Positions 53,353 through 62,820 of a DNA stretch of 64,000 nucleotides are shown in pieces. The position numbers and the translations under genes are program-made. Position 1 is the stretch's first letter; the number at the start of each line of letters is the position of its first letter. This DNA is from Flavobacterium aerium (lineage in GTDB: Bacteria > Bacteroidota > Bacteroidia > Flavobacteriales > Flavobacteriaceae). The DNA lies in assembly GCF_030766725.1 (NCBI RefSeq), contig NZ_JARQWR010000003.1, forward strand, positions 124,001 to 188,000. Reading direction: 5' to 3'. The notes beneath the pieces were generated by a model, which did not search any database, had not been told where the DNA came from, and saw only the letters and a list, made by a program, of their open reading frames with translations.

Positions 53353-53715
53353 ATGATAAGATTCAAATGTAAAAAAGCTCTAGGAATCGCAATATTCGTT
53401 ATTGCGCAGCTCTTTGTCATGTTATCTTTACATCATTCTCATGTACCTTCACACTACCACTCTAAGAAACAAATTGAAGCCAGTCGCTTATCTTCTCGCT
53501 CCAATATTAGCATTATAGAAGACGTTTTTGATTTACAAACAATACCAGAACGCATCATTCCCACACCTCCTATAGCCCTACTAAGTGCTTTTTTTCGAAT
53601 TTGCACGGAGGTAACATTAAAAGCTTCACAGCTAAATTATGCACAAGCCAATAGTACTATTGATAGTTCTACTGTGCCCATTTATATTCTCTACCGTCAT
53701 TTAAAAGGATTGTAA
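53353..53715 (+). CDS. Small membrane protein with a His cluster
   Basis: 120 residues from the ATG at 53353; an in-frame GTG at 53317 is less likely. One N-terminal hydrophobic helix (ALGIAIFVIAQLFVMLSL) is followed directly by HHSHVPSHYHSKK, five His in ten residues, then a Ser/Thr-rich remainder. No family recognised. Position just before ureA and the His cluster raise the possibility of nickel binding. Confidence 0.5.
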   Translation: MIRFKCKKALGIAIFVIAQLFVMLSLHHSHVPSHYHSKKQIEASRLSSRSNISIIEDVFDLQTIPERIIPTPPIALLSAFFRICTEVTLKASQLNYAQANSTIDSSTVPIYILYRHLKGL

Positions 53716-53750
53716 CCCGCAACAATTTCCCTTTATTAAACATTTAGACT

Positions 53751-53769
53751 GAACGAAAACAATTCGTTC
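53751..53769. promoter_or_regulatory. Inverted repeat upstream of ureA
   Basis: GAACGAA-AACAA-TTCGTTC, perfect 7-5-7 repeat, 65 bases before the ureA start. Either an operator for the urease operon or a weak terminator for the gene before it. Confidence 0.45.
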
Positions 53770-53833
53770 TGTTTAGCTATTGCATTGGAATGAATTGTAA
53801 TAGATCAAAAGCATTAACCTAATATTTATAATT

Positions 53834-54136
53834 ATGCATTTAGTACCTAGAGAGACTGAAAAGCTCTTATTGCACCTAGCTGGTGAACTCGCTAAAAAGA
53901 GAAAAGCACGCGGAGTAAAATTAAATTACCCAGAAGCAATTGCCTACATCAGTTCGGAATTGATGGAAGCAGCACGAGATGGAAAAACGGTAGCTGAATT
54001 AATGAAATTTGGCGCCACCTTACTCACTACAGATGATGTTATGCCAGGAATTTCAGAAATGATACACGATGTACAAATCGAAACTACATTCACTGACGGA
54101 ACCAAACTGGTAACAGTACATAATCCTATTCGATAA
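53834..54136 (+). CDS. ureA: Urease subunit gamma
   Basis: 100 residues, full family length. [40 protein letters not shown] and the end LVTVHNPIR are diagnostic. Forms the (UreABC)3 enzyme that hydrolyses urea to ammonia and carbamate in the cytoplasm. First gene of the ure operon; separate gamma and beta subunits, not the fused form of Helicobacter. Confidence 0.97.
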   Translation: MHLVPRETEKLLLHLAGELAKKRKARGVKLNYPEAIAYISSELMEAARDGKTVAELMKFGATLLTTDDVMPGISEMIHDVQIETTFTDGTKLVTVHNPIR

Positions 54137-54152
54137 TTTAAAAAAGTAAATC

Positions 54153-54521
54153 ATGATTCCAGGAGAATATTTTATTCAAGATTCCGATGTTGTTTGTAAT
54201 GAAGGTCGAGAGGTTACTACATTAAAAGTAGTTAATACTGGAGATCGTCCTATACAAGTAGGTTCACATTATCATTTTTTTGAAGTGAATAAAGCGATGT
54301 TGTTCGACCGCGAACAAGCTTTTGGTAAACGTTTAAACATTATTGCTAGTACAGCAATTCGTTTTGAACCCGGAGAAGAAAAAGAAATTATGTTAGTTCC
54401 TTTTGCAGGAGCAAAAAAAATATACGGACATAACAATCTAACCAATGGCGATACTGATGCAGAAATAAGCAAAATGAAAGCTATGGAACTCGTTCGTGAA
54501 TTAAACTTTAAGACTTTATAG
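54153..54521 (+). CDS. ureB: Urease subunit beta
   Basis: 122 residues. [39 protein letters not shown] and [17 protein letters not shown] are the standard beta-subunit sequence. Starts 16 bases after ureA and ends 2 bases before ureC. Confidence 0.97.
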   Translation: MIPGEYFIQDSDVVCNEGREVTTLKVVNTGDRPIQVGSHYHFFEVNKAMLFDREQAFGKRLNIIASTAIRFEPGEEKEIMLVPFAGAKKIYGHNNLTNGDTDAEISKMKAMELVRELNFKTL

Positions 54522-54523
54522 CC

Positions 54524-56245
54524 ATGAGCTTAAGCGTAAATAGAAAAAATTACACCAATATATTTGGCCCAACCACAGGAGATAAGGTTCGTTTGGGTGA
54601 CACGGAAATTATTATTGAAATTGAAAAAGACTATGCTTCTTATGGGGATGAAACCAAATTTGGAGGTGGAAAAACAGTCCGAGATGGTATGTGTCAATCT
54701 TCCTTGAGTACTCGAGATGAAGGTGTTTTGGATTTGGTAATTACAGGAGCTATTATTTTAGATCATTGGGGCATTGTAAAAGGTGACATTGGAATCAAAG
54801 ATGGGAAAATAGTTGGTGTTGGTCGTGCCGGAAATCCGGATACAATGGACAATATTACACCAGGAATGATCATTGGAGCTTCCACGGAGGTGCATGGCGG
54901 ATCTGGTTACATTGTTACACCAGGAGGAATTGATACACACATCCATTATATCAGTCCAACACAAATAGAAACTGCCCTCTATAGTGGTGTTACTACAATG
55001 ATTGGTGGTGGTACTGGACCTGCAGATGGTACCAATGCAACAACGGTTACCCCTGGAAAACATTGGCTAAAACGTATGTTACAATCTGCTGAAGCCTTTC
55101 CTATCAACTTTGGTTTTTTCGGAAAAGGAAATGTGGGTAGCGAAGCTCCAATAATAGAGCAAATAGAAGCTGGAGCCTTAGGGGTAAAAATACACGAAGA
55201 CTGGGGAGCAACTCCTGCCACGATTGATAAAGCTTTAACGGTTGCCGATGAATACGATGTTCAAGTTGCGATTCATACGGATACATTGAATGAAGCTGGT
55301 TTTCTAGAAGATACCATGGCAGCCATAAATGGTCGTGTAATTCATACGTTCCATACTGAAGGTGCGGGTGGCGGACATGCTCCTGATATTATTAAAGCGG
55401 CAATGTATCCCAACGTTTTACCTGCTTCTACAAACCCTACACGTCCATTTACAATCAATACGATTGATGAACATTTGGACATGCTTATGGTATGTCACCA
55501 CTTGCGTAAGGATATTCCTGAGGATGTTGCCTTTGCCGATTCACGTATCCGACCTGAAACTATTGCTGCCGAAGATATTCTTCAAGATTTAGGGGTATTT
55601 AGTATTATGTCTTCTGATTCACAAGCCATGGGACGTGTTGGTGAAGTAATTACCCGAACTTGGCAAACTGCAGATAAAATGAAAAGACAACGCGGTTTTC
55701 TACCTGAAGATCAAACATTACAAAATGATAATTTTAGAGCAAAACGTTATATAGCAAAATATACAATCAATCCTGCTATTGCACATGGTATTTCCAGTTA
55801 TGTAGGTTCTATTGAACCTGGAAAGATTGCCGATCTTGTTATTTGGAAACCCGCTTTATTTGGTGCAAAATCAGAGATTATTGTCAAGGGAGGAATGATT
55901 GTAGCGAGCAAAATGGGAGATGCCAATGCCTCTATCCCTACTCCACAACCTATTATAATGCGTACTATGTTTGGTGGATATGGACGAGCCCTTACAAAAA
56001 CCTCTTTCAACTTTGTATCAAAAATTTCCCTTGAAAAAGGAATCCGAGAAGAATATGGTTTGGAAAAAGAACTTTTACCCGTGCAGGGTTGCCGTAACAT
56101 TTCTAAAAAAGATATGATTCATAATGATGCTACACCCGAAATAATGGTTAATCCAGAAAACTATCAGGTAAGTATAGATGGTGAAGTACTCACTTGTGAA
56201 CCAATTGATGTTGTGGCATTAGGACAACGTTATTTCTTGTTTTAA
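54524..56245 (+). CDS. ureC: Urease subunit alpha (catalytic)
   Basis: 573 residues, full length. Nickel ligands and catalytic residues are all in place: His139/His141 (THIHYIS), carbamylated Lys222 (GVKIHEDWG), His251 (AIHTDTLNE), His277 ([13 protein letters not shown]), Asp365 (SSDSQAMGR), and flap Cys324-His325-His326 (MVCHHL). Active enzyme expected once loaded with two nickel ions by UreEFGD and probably HypAB. Confidence 0.98.
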   Translation: MSLSVNRKNYTNIFGPTTGDKVRLGDTEIIIEIEKDYASYGDETKFGGGKTVRDGMCQSSLSTRDEGVLDLVITGAIILDHWGIVKGDIGIKDGKIVGVGRAGNPDTMDNITPGMIIGASTEVHGGSGYIVTPGGIDTHIHYISPTQIETALYSGVTTMIGGGTGPADGTNATTVTPGKHWLKRMLQSAEAFPINFGFFGKGNVGSEAPIIEQIEAGALGVKIHEDWGATPATIDKALTVADEYDVQVAIHTDTLNEAGFLEDTMAAINGRVIHTFHTEGAGGGHAPDIIKAAMYPNVLPASTNPTRPFTINTIDEHLDMLMVCHHLRKDIPEDVAFADSRIRPETIAAEDILQDLGVFSIMSSDSQAMGRVGEVITRTWQTADKMKRQRGFLPEDQTLQNDNFRAKRYIAKYTINPAIAHGISSYVGSIEPGKIADLVIWKPALFGAKSEIIVKGGMIVASKMGDANASIPTPQPIIMRTMFGGYGRALTKTSFNFVSKISLEKGIREEYGLEKELLPVQGCRNISKKDMIHNDATPEIMVNPENYQVSIDGEVLTCEPIDVVALGQRYFLF

Positions 56246-56265
56246 AAGTGTAATATAACATCTAA

Positions 56266-56307
56266 ATAGGATTCTTGTGGATTACAAATTAAACCCAAGA
56301 ATCTTAT
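56266..56307 (+). terminator. Hairpin between ureC and ureE (attenuator-like)
   Basis: ATAGGATTCTTG / CAAGAATCTTAT, 12-bp stem with one G-T pair, followed by TTT. It lies in the largest gap of the operon (92 bases) and could lower transcription of the accessory genes relative to the structural ones. Confidence 0.55.
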
Positions 56308-56337
56308 TTTAATTGAATTTTTCAATATACTAATCTT

Positions 56338-56841
56338 ATGATTGTAGAGGTAATTATTGGTAATCTAGCGGACCGAGCATCTAGTACAAAAAGGATAGAC
56401 TATATCCATATCGAATGGTATGAATCGACAAAACGAATTCAACGTCTTCGTTCTGATGAAGGAATTGAAGTTGCCATACGCTTCTTTCAACAGGAACAAA
56501 AATTATTGGATGGTGATATTGTATATGAAGATGCTGAAAAAATGATTGTCATTCAAATTAAATCGACCGAAATTATGATATTAAAACCTTCAACTGTTTT
56601 AGAATTAGCTCGTCTCAGTTATGAAATTGGAAACAAACATTTGTCGATGTATTATGAAAATAGCCAAATTATAATGCCTTATGAAAGAACAATATACCAA
56701 TGGTTCCAACATATGAAATACAATCCTGTGAAATGTGAAGGGAAACTCTCGCATCTTTTTGATGCACAGGTTAAAATCAATTCACGTCGGATTGACAAAA
56801 TTCAATTGAACAAAACAACAATTTTAAATATCAATACATAA
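56338..56841 (+). CDS. ureE: Urease accessory nickel chaperone UreE
   Basis: 167 residues. The metal-binding domain ARLSYEIGNKHLSMYYENSQ carries the conserved His101; DYIHIEWYESTKRIQRLRSD is the N-terminal domain. No C-terminal His-rich tail. Located in the canonical place before ureF. A shorter paralogue is in the nickel-uptake operon (50024-50476). Confidence 0.88.
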   Translation: MIVEVIIGNLADRASSTKRIDYIHIEWYESTKRIQRLRSDEGIEVAIRFFQQEQKLLDGDIVYEDAEKMIVIQIKSTEIMILKPSTVLELARLSYEIGNKHLSMYYENSQIIMPYERTIYQWFQHMKYNPVKCEGKLSHLFDAQVKINSRRIDKIQLNKTTILNINT

Positions 56842-56845
56842 ACTT

Positions 56846-57535
56846 ATGGATACTCCTTATTTAGGAAGTCTCTTGCATTTGACAGATCCTACTTTGCCCA
56901 TTGGAGGATATACGCATTCTAATGGTTTAGAAACCTATGTACAATATGAAATTGTACATAACAAAGAAACGGCTGCCTCCTATGTTGTGCAAATGCTTAA
57001 ATCGAATCTGAAATATACCGATGCCGCTTTAATGAAATTAGCGTATGATGCTACTGCCTTGGGTGACATCGAATTATTGATACAACTTGATCAGGAATGT
57101 ACGGCTCTAAAAAGCCCAAAAGAGATTCGAATTGCCAGTCAGAAACTAGGATTGCGCCTACTCAAGGTTTTCAAACGTTCCATTGTAGACAATCGAATCC
57201 ATTTATTTGAAAAAGCCATTGCTGAAAAAAAAGCAGATTCCCATTATTGTATTGTATTTGGCCTTTTTGCCCAATTAATGAATATTCCATTACCTGAAGC
57301 CTTGTATGCATTTTACTATAATGCTTGTATTGGAATGATTACGAATGCTGTAAAATTAATTCCATTAGGACAATTAGATGGTCAAGATATACTGTTTGAA
57401 CTCTATCCATTACTACAAGAATTAGCTGTTGAGACTTTAACAATAGATCGTAGTTTAATTGGCCTTTGCAATAGTGCTTTTGACATTCGTTGTATGCAGC
57501 ATGAACATTTGTATTCCAGACTTTATATGTCTTAA
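56846..57535 (+). CDS. ureF: Urease accessory protein UreF
   Basis: 229-residue all-helical protein. [20 protein letters not shown] is the strongly conserved N-terminal block and [18 protein letters not shown] the conserved end. Bridges UreD and UreG in the apo-urease activation complex. 4 bases after ureE. Confidence 0.94.
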   Translation: MDTPYLGSLLHLTDPTLPIGGYTHSNGLETYVQYEIVHNKETAASYVVQMLKSNLKYTDAALMKLAYDATALGDIELLIQLDQECTALKSPKEIRIASQKLGLRLLKVFKRSIVDNRIHLFEKAIAEKKADSHYCIVFGLFAQLMNIPLPEALYAFYYNACIGMITNAVKLIPLGQLDGQDILFELYPLLQELAVETLTIDRSLIGLCNSAFDIRCMQHEHLYSRLYMS

Positions 57536-57545
57536 AAAAAATAAT

Positions 57546-58184
57546 ATGACACAAAGAAAATATGTAAAAATCGGAGTTGCCGGTCCCGTAGGATCTGGCA
57601 AAACTGCCTTATTAGAACGCCTTAGCCGTAGATTGATTAATGAATATAGCCTTGCTGTAATTACCAATGATATCTATACCAAAGAAGATGCTTTATTCAT
57701 GACCAAAAATAGTTTGTTACCTCCAGACCGAATTATTGGTGTAGAAACTGGTGGTTGTCCTCATACAGCTATTCGTGAAGATGCAAGTATGAATTTAGAA
57801 GCGGTGGAAGAATTAGCAGAACGTTTTCCTGATTTAGAATTACTACTTATTGAAAGTGGTGGAGATAATCTGGCGGCTACTTTTAGTCCAGATCTTGCAG
57901 ATATTACCATATTTGTAATCGATGTAGCCGAAGGAGAAAAAATCCCACGCAAAGGTGGGCCTGGTATTACACGTTCTGATTTGCTCCTCATCAATAAAAT
58001 TGATTTGGCTCCTTATGTAGGTGCAGATCTAGGCATTATGGAAAGTGATGCCCGTCGTATGCGCAAAGGCAATCCATTTTTATTTTCAAATCTGCGTAGT
58101 GGTGAGGGTTTGGAAAATATTGTAGGATGGATTAAAAAATATGCCCTATTAGAGGATGTAGAAGAACCAAATTTAGTGCGATAA
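57546..58184 (+). CDS. ureG: Urease accessory GTPase UreG
   Basis: 212 residues from the ATG at 57546; the longer open frame back to 57459 overlaps ureF and is rejected. P-loop [17 protein letters not shown] (Gly13-Thr20), the nickel-binding Cys-Pro-His in [29 protein letters not shown] and [10 protein letters not shown]. Couples GTP hydrolysis to nickel insertion. Paralogous to HypB. Confidence 0.96.
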   Translation: MTQRKYVKIGVAGPVGSGKTALLERLSRRLINEYSLAVITNDIYTKEDALFMTKNSLLPPDRIIGVETGGCPHTAIREDASMNLEAVEELAERFPDLELLLIESGGDNLAATFSPDLADITIFVIDVAEGEKIPRKGGPGITRSDLLLINKIDLAPYVGADLGIMESDARRMRKGNPFLFSNLRSGEGLENIVGWIKKYALLEDVEEPNLVR

Positions 58185-58188
58185 ATTT

Positions 58189-59022
58189 ATGATTAGTTCT
58201 TTAAATATTCATGTTGCATTAAAACAAGGAAAATCATATCTCAAAGATGCCTATGTCACTCAACCGTTCCGAATTGTTCCTGTAGGTCAATACCGCAACG
58301 ATAGTGCCGCCTATTTAATGACTATGAGTTCTTCTCCAGGTATTTTAGATGGGGATGATTATCGTATTTCAATTCAGGTGGATGCCCAAGCGCAATTACA
58401 ACTGCAATCACAATCGTATCAGAGGTTATACCACATGGAAGGATCAGCGCACCAGCAAATGACAATCAAGCTGGATGATCAAGCTGCATTTTCGTATGTG
58501 CCACACCCTGTAGTACCGCATGAAAATGCTAGTTTTTACAGTACAAACACAGTGCATCTTTCCGATGATTGTGATTTTATTCTTGGTGAAATTCTTACAT
58601 GTGGACGTAAAATGTCGGGTGAGATTTTTCGCTATAGACATGTTCAAAATCTCGTGGAAATTTTCCATAAAAATCGGCTGATTTTTAAAGATAATATCTT
58701 ATTACAACCGCCTAGTACAAATCTTTCCGCTCTAGGTTTATTTGAAGGATATACCCACCAAGGAATGTTGTGTTATATCAATACACACGCACTTCCACTT
58801 CAGGACTTGATTGAGTCTTTATCTGAACGTTATCGAGAAATCGAAGGAATTGCATTTGGTATTTCAGAATTGCAATGCAATGGTTTTGCCATTCGAGTAC
58901 TTGGATATGGTGGAGAACAGCTTTATAAGATATTCCAAGAAGTACAAAGTGTCATTTGGGATCAATATATTTTACCATCAAAGAAAACTAATACTGCTTT
59001 ACTCTATAGCTCTAATCATTAA
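58189..59022 (+). CDS. ureD: Urease accessory protein UreD (UreH)
   Basis: 277 residues, beta-rich. LMTMSSSPGILDGDDYRISI, YVPHPVVPHENASFY and ILGEILTCGRKMSGEIFRYR are the UreD/UreH family blocks. Binds apo-urease with UreF and UreG. 4 bases after ureG. Confidence 0.92.
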   Translation: MISSLNIHVALKQGKSYLKDAYVTQPFRIVPVGQYRNDSAAYLMTMSSSPGILDGDDYRISIQVDAQAQLQLQSQSYQRLYHMEGSAHQQMTIKLDDQAAFSYVPHPVVPHENASFYSTNTVHLSDDCDFILGEILTCGRKMSGEIFRYRHVQNLVEIFHKNRLIFKDNILLQPPSTNLSALGLFEGYTHQGMLCYINTHALPLQDLIESLSERYREIEGIAFGISELQCNGFAIRVLGYGGEQLYKIFQEVQSVIWDQYILPSKKTNTALLYSSNH

Positions 59023-59026
59023 ATCT

Positions 59027-59923
59027 ATGAATGAAATAAAAAAACACATTGCCATATTCTTTAAAGGATTTGCTCAAATTATGTTGCAAGAGAATCCCTT
59101 CACCGGATTATTATTTCTCATTGCAATTGCCTACGATTCTGGTACGATGGCTTTAGCAGGTGCAGTTGCCAATATTGTATCTATAGCCACAGCAAAACTC
59201 TGTCGCTTTGAACAAAGTGATATTGATAAAGGCCTATTTGGCTTCAATTCAAGCTTAGCGGCTATTGCACTAGTATTTTACTTTCAAGTAAATTTCTGGA
59301 TTTGGTTAACTTTAATTATCACTGCCATCTGTACTACTTTGATGATGGGATGGGCTATTAAAAAACGTATTCCAGTTTATACTTTTCCTTTCGTATTAGC
59401 GACCTGTATCGCCTTATTTGTACTAAGTATACCTGAATTAGCTGTACGAACAGTACCAGAACATTTTGTAGACATACAGGAATTAGATGATTTCTGGGTA
59501 CAAGGGCATGCCTTTGGACAAGTTATTTTTCAAGGATCTGTGATTGCCGGTATGATTTTTTTCATCGGTGTATTTATTAGTTCTCCCATTGCAGCATTAT
59601 ATGGTTTCATCTCAATATTAATTAGTGTCTCCATTTCTCATCACGGTCATGAACCAACCGAACAAATTACAGCGGGTGTATTTAGTTTTAATGCAGTACT
59701 CTGTGGGATTGCTTGTAGTGGTCCTAAACCCAAGAATGGTTTTTATGTGTTATTAACAGTGCTTATAGCAACTTATTTTGATATGTTACTCATTGATAAT
59801 GGTTGGGCAACACTTACTTTCCCTTTTGTTTTTGCTATGTGGATATTAAATCCTTTAAAAAAGTATATTTTTGATCCTTTAGAAGGACGACTTTCAAGCA
59901 TTCGTTTTTTTAATTCAAAATAA
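59027..59923 (+). CDS. Urea transporter (UT family)
   Basis: 298 residues from the ATG at 59027, 4 bases after ureD; an earlier in-frame start at 58811 lies within ureD. Typical bacterial UT channel: IMLQENPFTGLLFLIAIAYD, GLFGFNSSLAAIALVFYF and, in the second pseudo-repeat, AGVFSFNAVLCGIACSG; about ten membrane helices. It lets urea diffuse into the cytoplasm and completes the operon. Confidence 0.93.
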   Translation: MNEIKKHIAIFFKGFAQIMLQENPFTGLLFLIAIAYDSGTMALAGAVANIVSIATAKLCRFEQSDIDKGLFGFNSSLAAIALVFYFQVNFWIWLTLIITAICTTLMMGWAIKKRIPVYTFPFVLATCIALFVLSIPELAVRTVPEHFVDIQELDDFWVQGHAFGQVIFQGSVIAGMIFFIGVFISSPIAALYGFISILISVSISHHGHEPTEQITAGVFSFNAVLCGIACSGPKPKNGFYVLLTVLIATYFDMLLIDNGWATLTFPFVFAMWILNPLKKYIFDPLEGRLSSIRFFNSK

Positions 59924-59941
59924 AAATATCAATTTTTTTAA

Positions 59942-59979
59942 ATACCCCTTACTCTATTTTGAAATGGAGTAAGGGGTAT
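59942..59979. terminator. Intrinsic terminator of the urease operon
   Basis: ATACCCCTTACTC / GAGTAAGGGGTAT, 13-bp perfect stem with a 12-base loop, between convergent genes. Confidence 0.85.
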
Positions 59980-60018
59980 AAAATTAAAATCGTTCAAAAA
60001 AGGTTTTCTATTCTTAAT

Positions 60019-60798
60019 TTAAAATGTCATACCAAAACTAGCACCTACTTCTTTTCCATTATAAAAAGGAAGTAAAGCTGCTGCTTTTTTATCATCCTTA
60101 AACTTAAACACTTTATTTTGTAAATAAGGATAAATCAGATAAGCTAGTTTAGTACTTAAAATACCTATTCCAGCCCCAGCAATCACATCTGTCAACCAAT
60201 GTCTGTCATTATAAATTCGGAATATACCAGTCGCAGTAGCAACGATATAACCTGAAAATCCATACCAAAACGATACCTCTTTATACTCCTGAAATAAGAA
60301 TTCAGCTCCTGCAAAAGCTAACGCTGTATGTCCTGACGGGAAAGAATTGTTTTTACTACCATCTGGACGTTCAATCCCAGTTGTGTACTTTAATCCTGTA
60401 ATTACACCTCCCATAATCATCGTAGAAGTGGCTAAAATTATAGTTCGATCTCGAAAGTTATTCTTACCCTCAATTCCAATGTTGTTCAAAAAATAGACAG
60501 ATAGTGCCGGAGCATATTGTATATAGTCATCTATTTTTATTTGCTTATTGGAAAAATCGCCTATATTTCTTTTAACTTTTAAATCAAAACCTTTCAGTCC
60601 TCCATTCTGAGTTCCAATAGCTCCATATCCAATTAATACAGCAGGAATAATAAATTCCTCATAGTTTGTATTTGATCTCTTTGTTGTACTATCATTTGCA
60701 ATCCTATATACTTCTTCACTTTGGGCATTTAGATTAAAGACAATGCTTAATAGTGATATAATAATTCCTTTTTCTTTTAATTTCATAGCCAATTTCAA
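60019..60798 (-). CDS. PAP2-family phosphatase
   Basis: 259 residues with a signal peptide. The three acid-phosphatase motifs are KYTTGIERP (KxxxxxxRP), PSGHTAL and RIYNDRHWLTDV (SRxxxxxHxxxD form). Membrane or periplasmic lipid phosphatase, possibly acting on undecaprenyl diphosphate or LPS; substrate unproved. Single gene. Confidence 0.88.
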   Translation of the reverse strand: MKLAMKLKEKGIIISLLSIVFNLNAQSEEVYRIANDSTTKRSNTNYEEFIIPAVLIGYGAIGTQNGGLKGFDLKVKRNIGDFSNKQIKIDDYIQYAPALSVYFLNNIGIEGKNNFRDRTIILATSTMIMGGVITGLKYTTGIERPDGSKNNSFPSGHTALAFAGAEFLFQEYKEVSFWYGFSGYIVATATGIFRIYNDRHWLTDVIAGAGIGILSTKLAYLIYPYLQNKVFKFKDDKKAAALLPFYNGKEVGASFGMTF

Positions 60799-60935
60799 TA
60801 AATAATAAACTTGCTTTTTTTAACTTCTGCAAATCTATTTTCTACTGTACTCAACTACCATCACTTAAAGTTTTTAAAACAAAAAGAAAAGGTTTTTTAT
60901 TATTAATGGATTGAAAAGATTTATCCAATAAATAA

Positions 60936-62147
60936 TTACCTTCTAAATCGGAAATAATCTTGTAATGGATGTTTTTCATTTTTCAGCATAGCTGTTACCA
61001 TGTCCATGCCAATTACTGAAAATGTGATTCCATTACCTCCAAAGCCTAATACAAAATAGGTACTTTTAAAGTTGGGATGTATTCCGATATAAGGTAATCC
61101 ATCCTTTGTTTCCCCAAAAGTTCCGGCCCAAACAAAATCAGTTCTAAAATTAGTTCTCAAGCCCAGTTTATCCAATTGCTTTTCTAATTTGATACTTTTA
61201 CTATGCAATAAAGCATCCCGTTTTGAGGCATCTACAAATTCTTCATCCTCACCTCCTATTAATATTCTATTATCATCTGTAGTTCTCATATAGAGATAAG
61301 GTATAGCCGTATTCCAGAATAAGGTATCATTCAAATGGGATTGATTCGTTTCTTCTATCTCTCCTACCATTGCATAAGTAGAAAGTAATTTCACAAAATT
61401 GTCTTTTATCAACTCTACGCTTTCAAAACCATTACAGTAAATAATTTTTTTAGCTTTGATAGTATTACCATATTCCGTGACTACTGTAACACCATTTTGC
61501 TTGTAATCTACTTTCTGAACATCTGTTTTATCATAAATGATTAATCCTCTCTTATGGTTAAATTCCAAAATATCATGTGCTAACCGAAACGCATCAATAC
61601 TCCCACCTTGTTGAGAAAGTATTCCGCCAAACGTATTGGTTAACTTATATTTTTGCTCAATTTCTTTTGGTTCCATCCATTGTACTGGGAAACCGTGTTT
61701 TTTTCGTGCTTCAAACTCTTCCTTTAGCCATTTTACATCTTTTTTATATGCTGCAAAATAAAGCGATTCCTTTTTTTTGAATCCACAATCTGAATTTACT
61801 TTTTTTACCACTTTACCTAAATCATCAATTGATTTAAAACAAGCCCAATAACAGTCAACTGCAGCTTGTTCACCTATTTGTTCGATGAGTTGATACAAAG
61901 GCACATCAATTTCATATTGTAACATCGAAGTAGTGGCTGAAGTACTTCCGTTAGCAATTTCTCTACGATCAATAAGCATGGTTTTGTATCCCTCTTCCAT
62001 ACATTGATGAGCGATTAAACTACCTGTAATCCCACCACCTACGATTAAGATATCTGTTATTGCGTCTTCTCGTTGCGAAGGGTATGAATTAATAATACCA
62101 TTTTTCACTAACCAAAAGGGTTCATTCGATCTAAGTTTCATACTCAT
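60936..62147 (-). CDS. FAD-dependent oxidoreductase (DAO family)
   Basis: 403 residues (401 from the third codon ATG). GxGxxG loop ILIVGGGITGSLIAHQCMEE, then IANGSTSATTSMLQYEID, a substrate domain with YLYMRTTDDNRILIGGEDEE, and the C-terminal FAD contact VLGFGGNGITFSVIGMDMV. Resembles glycine/amino-acid oxidase-type enzymes fused in other species to Rieske domains, here without one. Substrate unknown. Confidence 0.85.
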   Translation of the reverse strand: MSMKLRSNEPFWLVKNGIINSYPSQREDAITDILIVGGGITGSLIAHQCMEEGYKTMLIDRREIANGSTSATTSMLQYEIDVPLYQLIEQIGEQAAVDCYWACFKSIDDLGKVVKKVNSDCGFKKKESLYFAAYKKDVKWLKEEFEARKKHGFPVQWMEPKEIEQKYKLTNTFGGILSQQGGSIDAFRLAHDILEFNHKRGLIIYDKTDVQKVDYKQNGVTVVTEYGNTIKAKKIIYCNGFESVELIKDNFVKLLSTYAMVGEIEETNQSHLNDTLFWNTAIPYLYMRTTDDNRILIGGEDEEFVDASKRDALLHSKSIKLEKQLDKLGLRTNFRTDFVWAGTFGETKDGLPYIGIHPNFKSTYFVLGFGGNGITFSVIGMDMVTAMLKNEKHPLQDYFRFRR

Positions 62148-62331
62148 AAGATTATCCTATTAAACTAACTTATTTAAATTTAGGTAATTATATTCAGTTA
62201 AGAAAAAGTGGAAGTTTAAAAAAATTAGTTTCAATAGATAGGATCCAAGTAGTCTTTCCTAAATTATGCAACTTTCTACCAGAATTGTGCAATACTATAT
62301 TCTGTAATAAAGTAGACTTTTGTAATCTATT

Positions 62332-62742
62332 ATGAAAAAAGCATTTGTCCTATTTCTCACATTTATATTTTTGGCATTGTCATCTGGCTTTACCAAAAGC
62401 ATTCATATTTGTAAGGGTATTAAGCAGGAAACGTATTTTTTCAACCTCAACAAAGAAGGGCAACCCTGTTCTAAATGTGCAATCAAAGGTGGAGGAATAA
62501 TCAAAGGGTGTTGCAAACATGAAACTCAAGTACTAAAAATAACCGAAAAGGCACAAAAAGTGACTCCTGATAATCCTTCTATTGTCAAAACGTTAGGAGT
62601 TGCTTTACCTTTTCACTTTTTCAAAATAGCTTTTGGTTATACTACTCCAAAAGTAAATAACTCAAAATTCTCTTATGTAGTACAGTCTATCTCCCTAAAG
62701 AATACGCTACTCTACATTTATTACTGCGTTTATCGAATTTGA
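62332..62742 (+). CDS. HYC_CC_PP-like small exported protein
   Basis: 136 residues with a signal peptide (FLTFIFLALSSGFTKS). Conserved pattern: SIHICKG (HYC position), CSKC, then GCCKHE (CC). A C-terminal hydrophobic stretch follows. In Bacteroidota such proteins precede heavy-metal efflux genes, and here a TolC-family outer-membrane gene starts 78 bases later. Probably a copper or other thiophilic metal function, by context. Confidence 0.72.
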   Translation: MKKAFVLFLTFIFLALSSGFTKSIHICKGIKQETYFFNLNKEGQPCSKCAIKGGGIIKGCCKHETQVLKITEKAQKVTPDNPSIVKTLGVALPFHFFKIAFGYTTPKVNNSKFSYVVQSISLKNTLLYIYYCVYRI

Positions 62743-62820
62743 TTTTATTCAATTGAATTAATACTAGTATTTCACAAGAATACTATTGGATTTCTATTGT
62801 TTAATTTTAAATACAAATTT

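Noticed and set aside
57459..57545. Extended UreG start
   Set aside because: The extra 29 residues overlap ureF and are not part of the UreG family; [20 protein letters not shown] is the standard start.
58811..59026. Extended urea transporter start within ureD
   Set aside because: The upstream sequence is ureD read in another frame; the ATG at 59027 follows the ureD stop by four bases.
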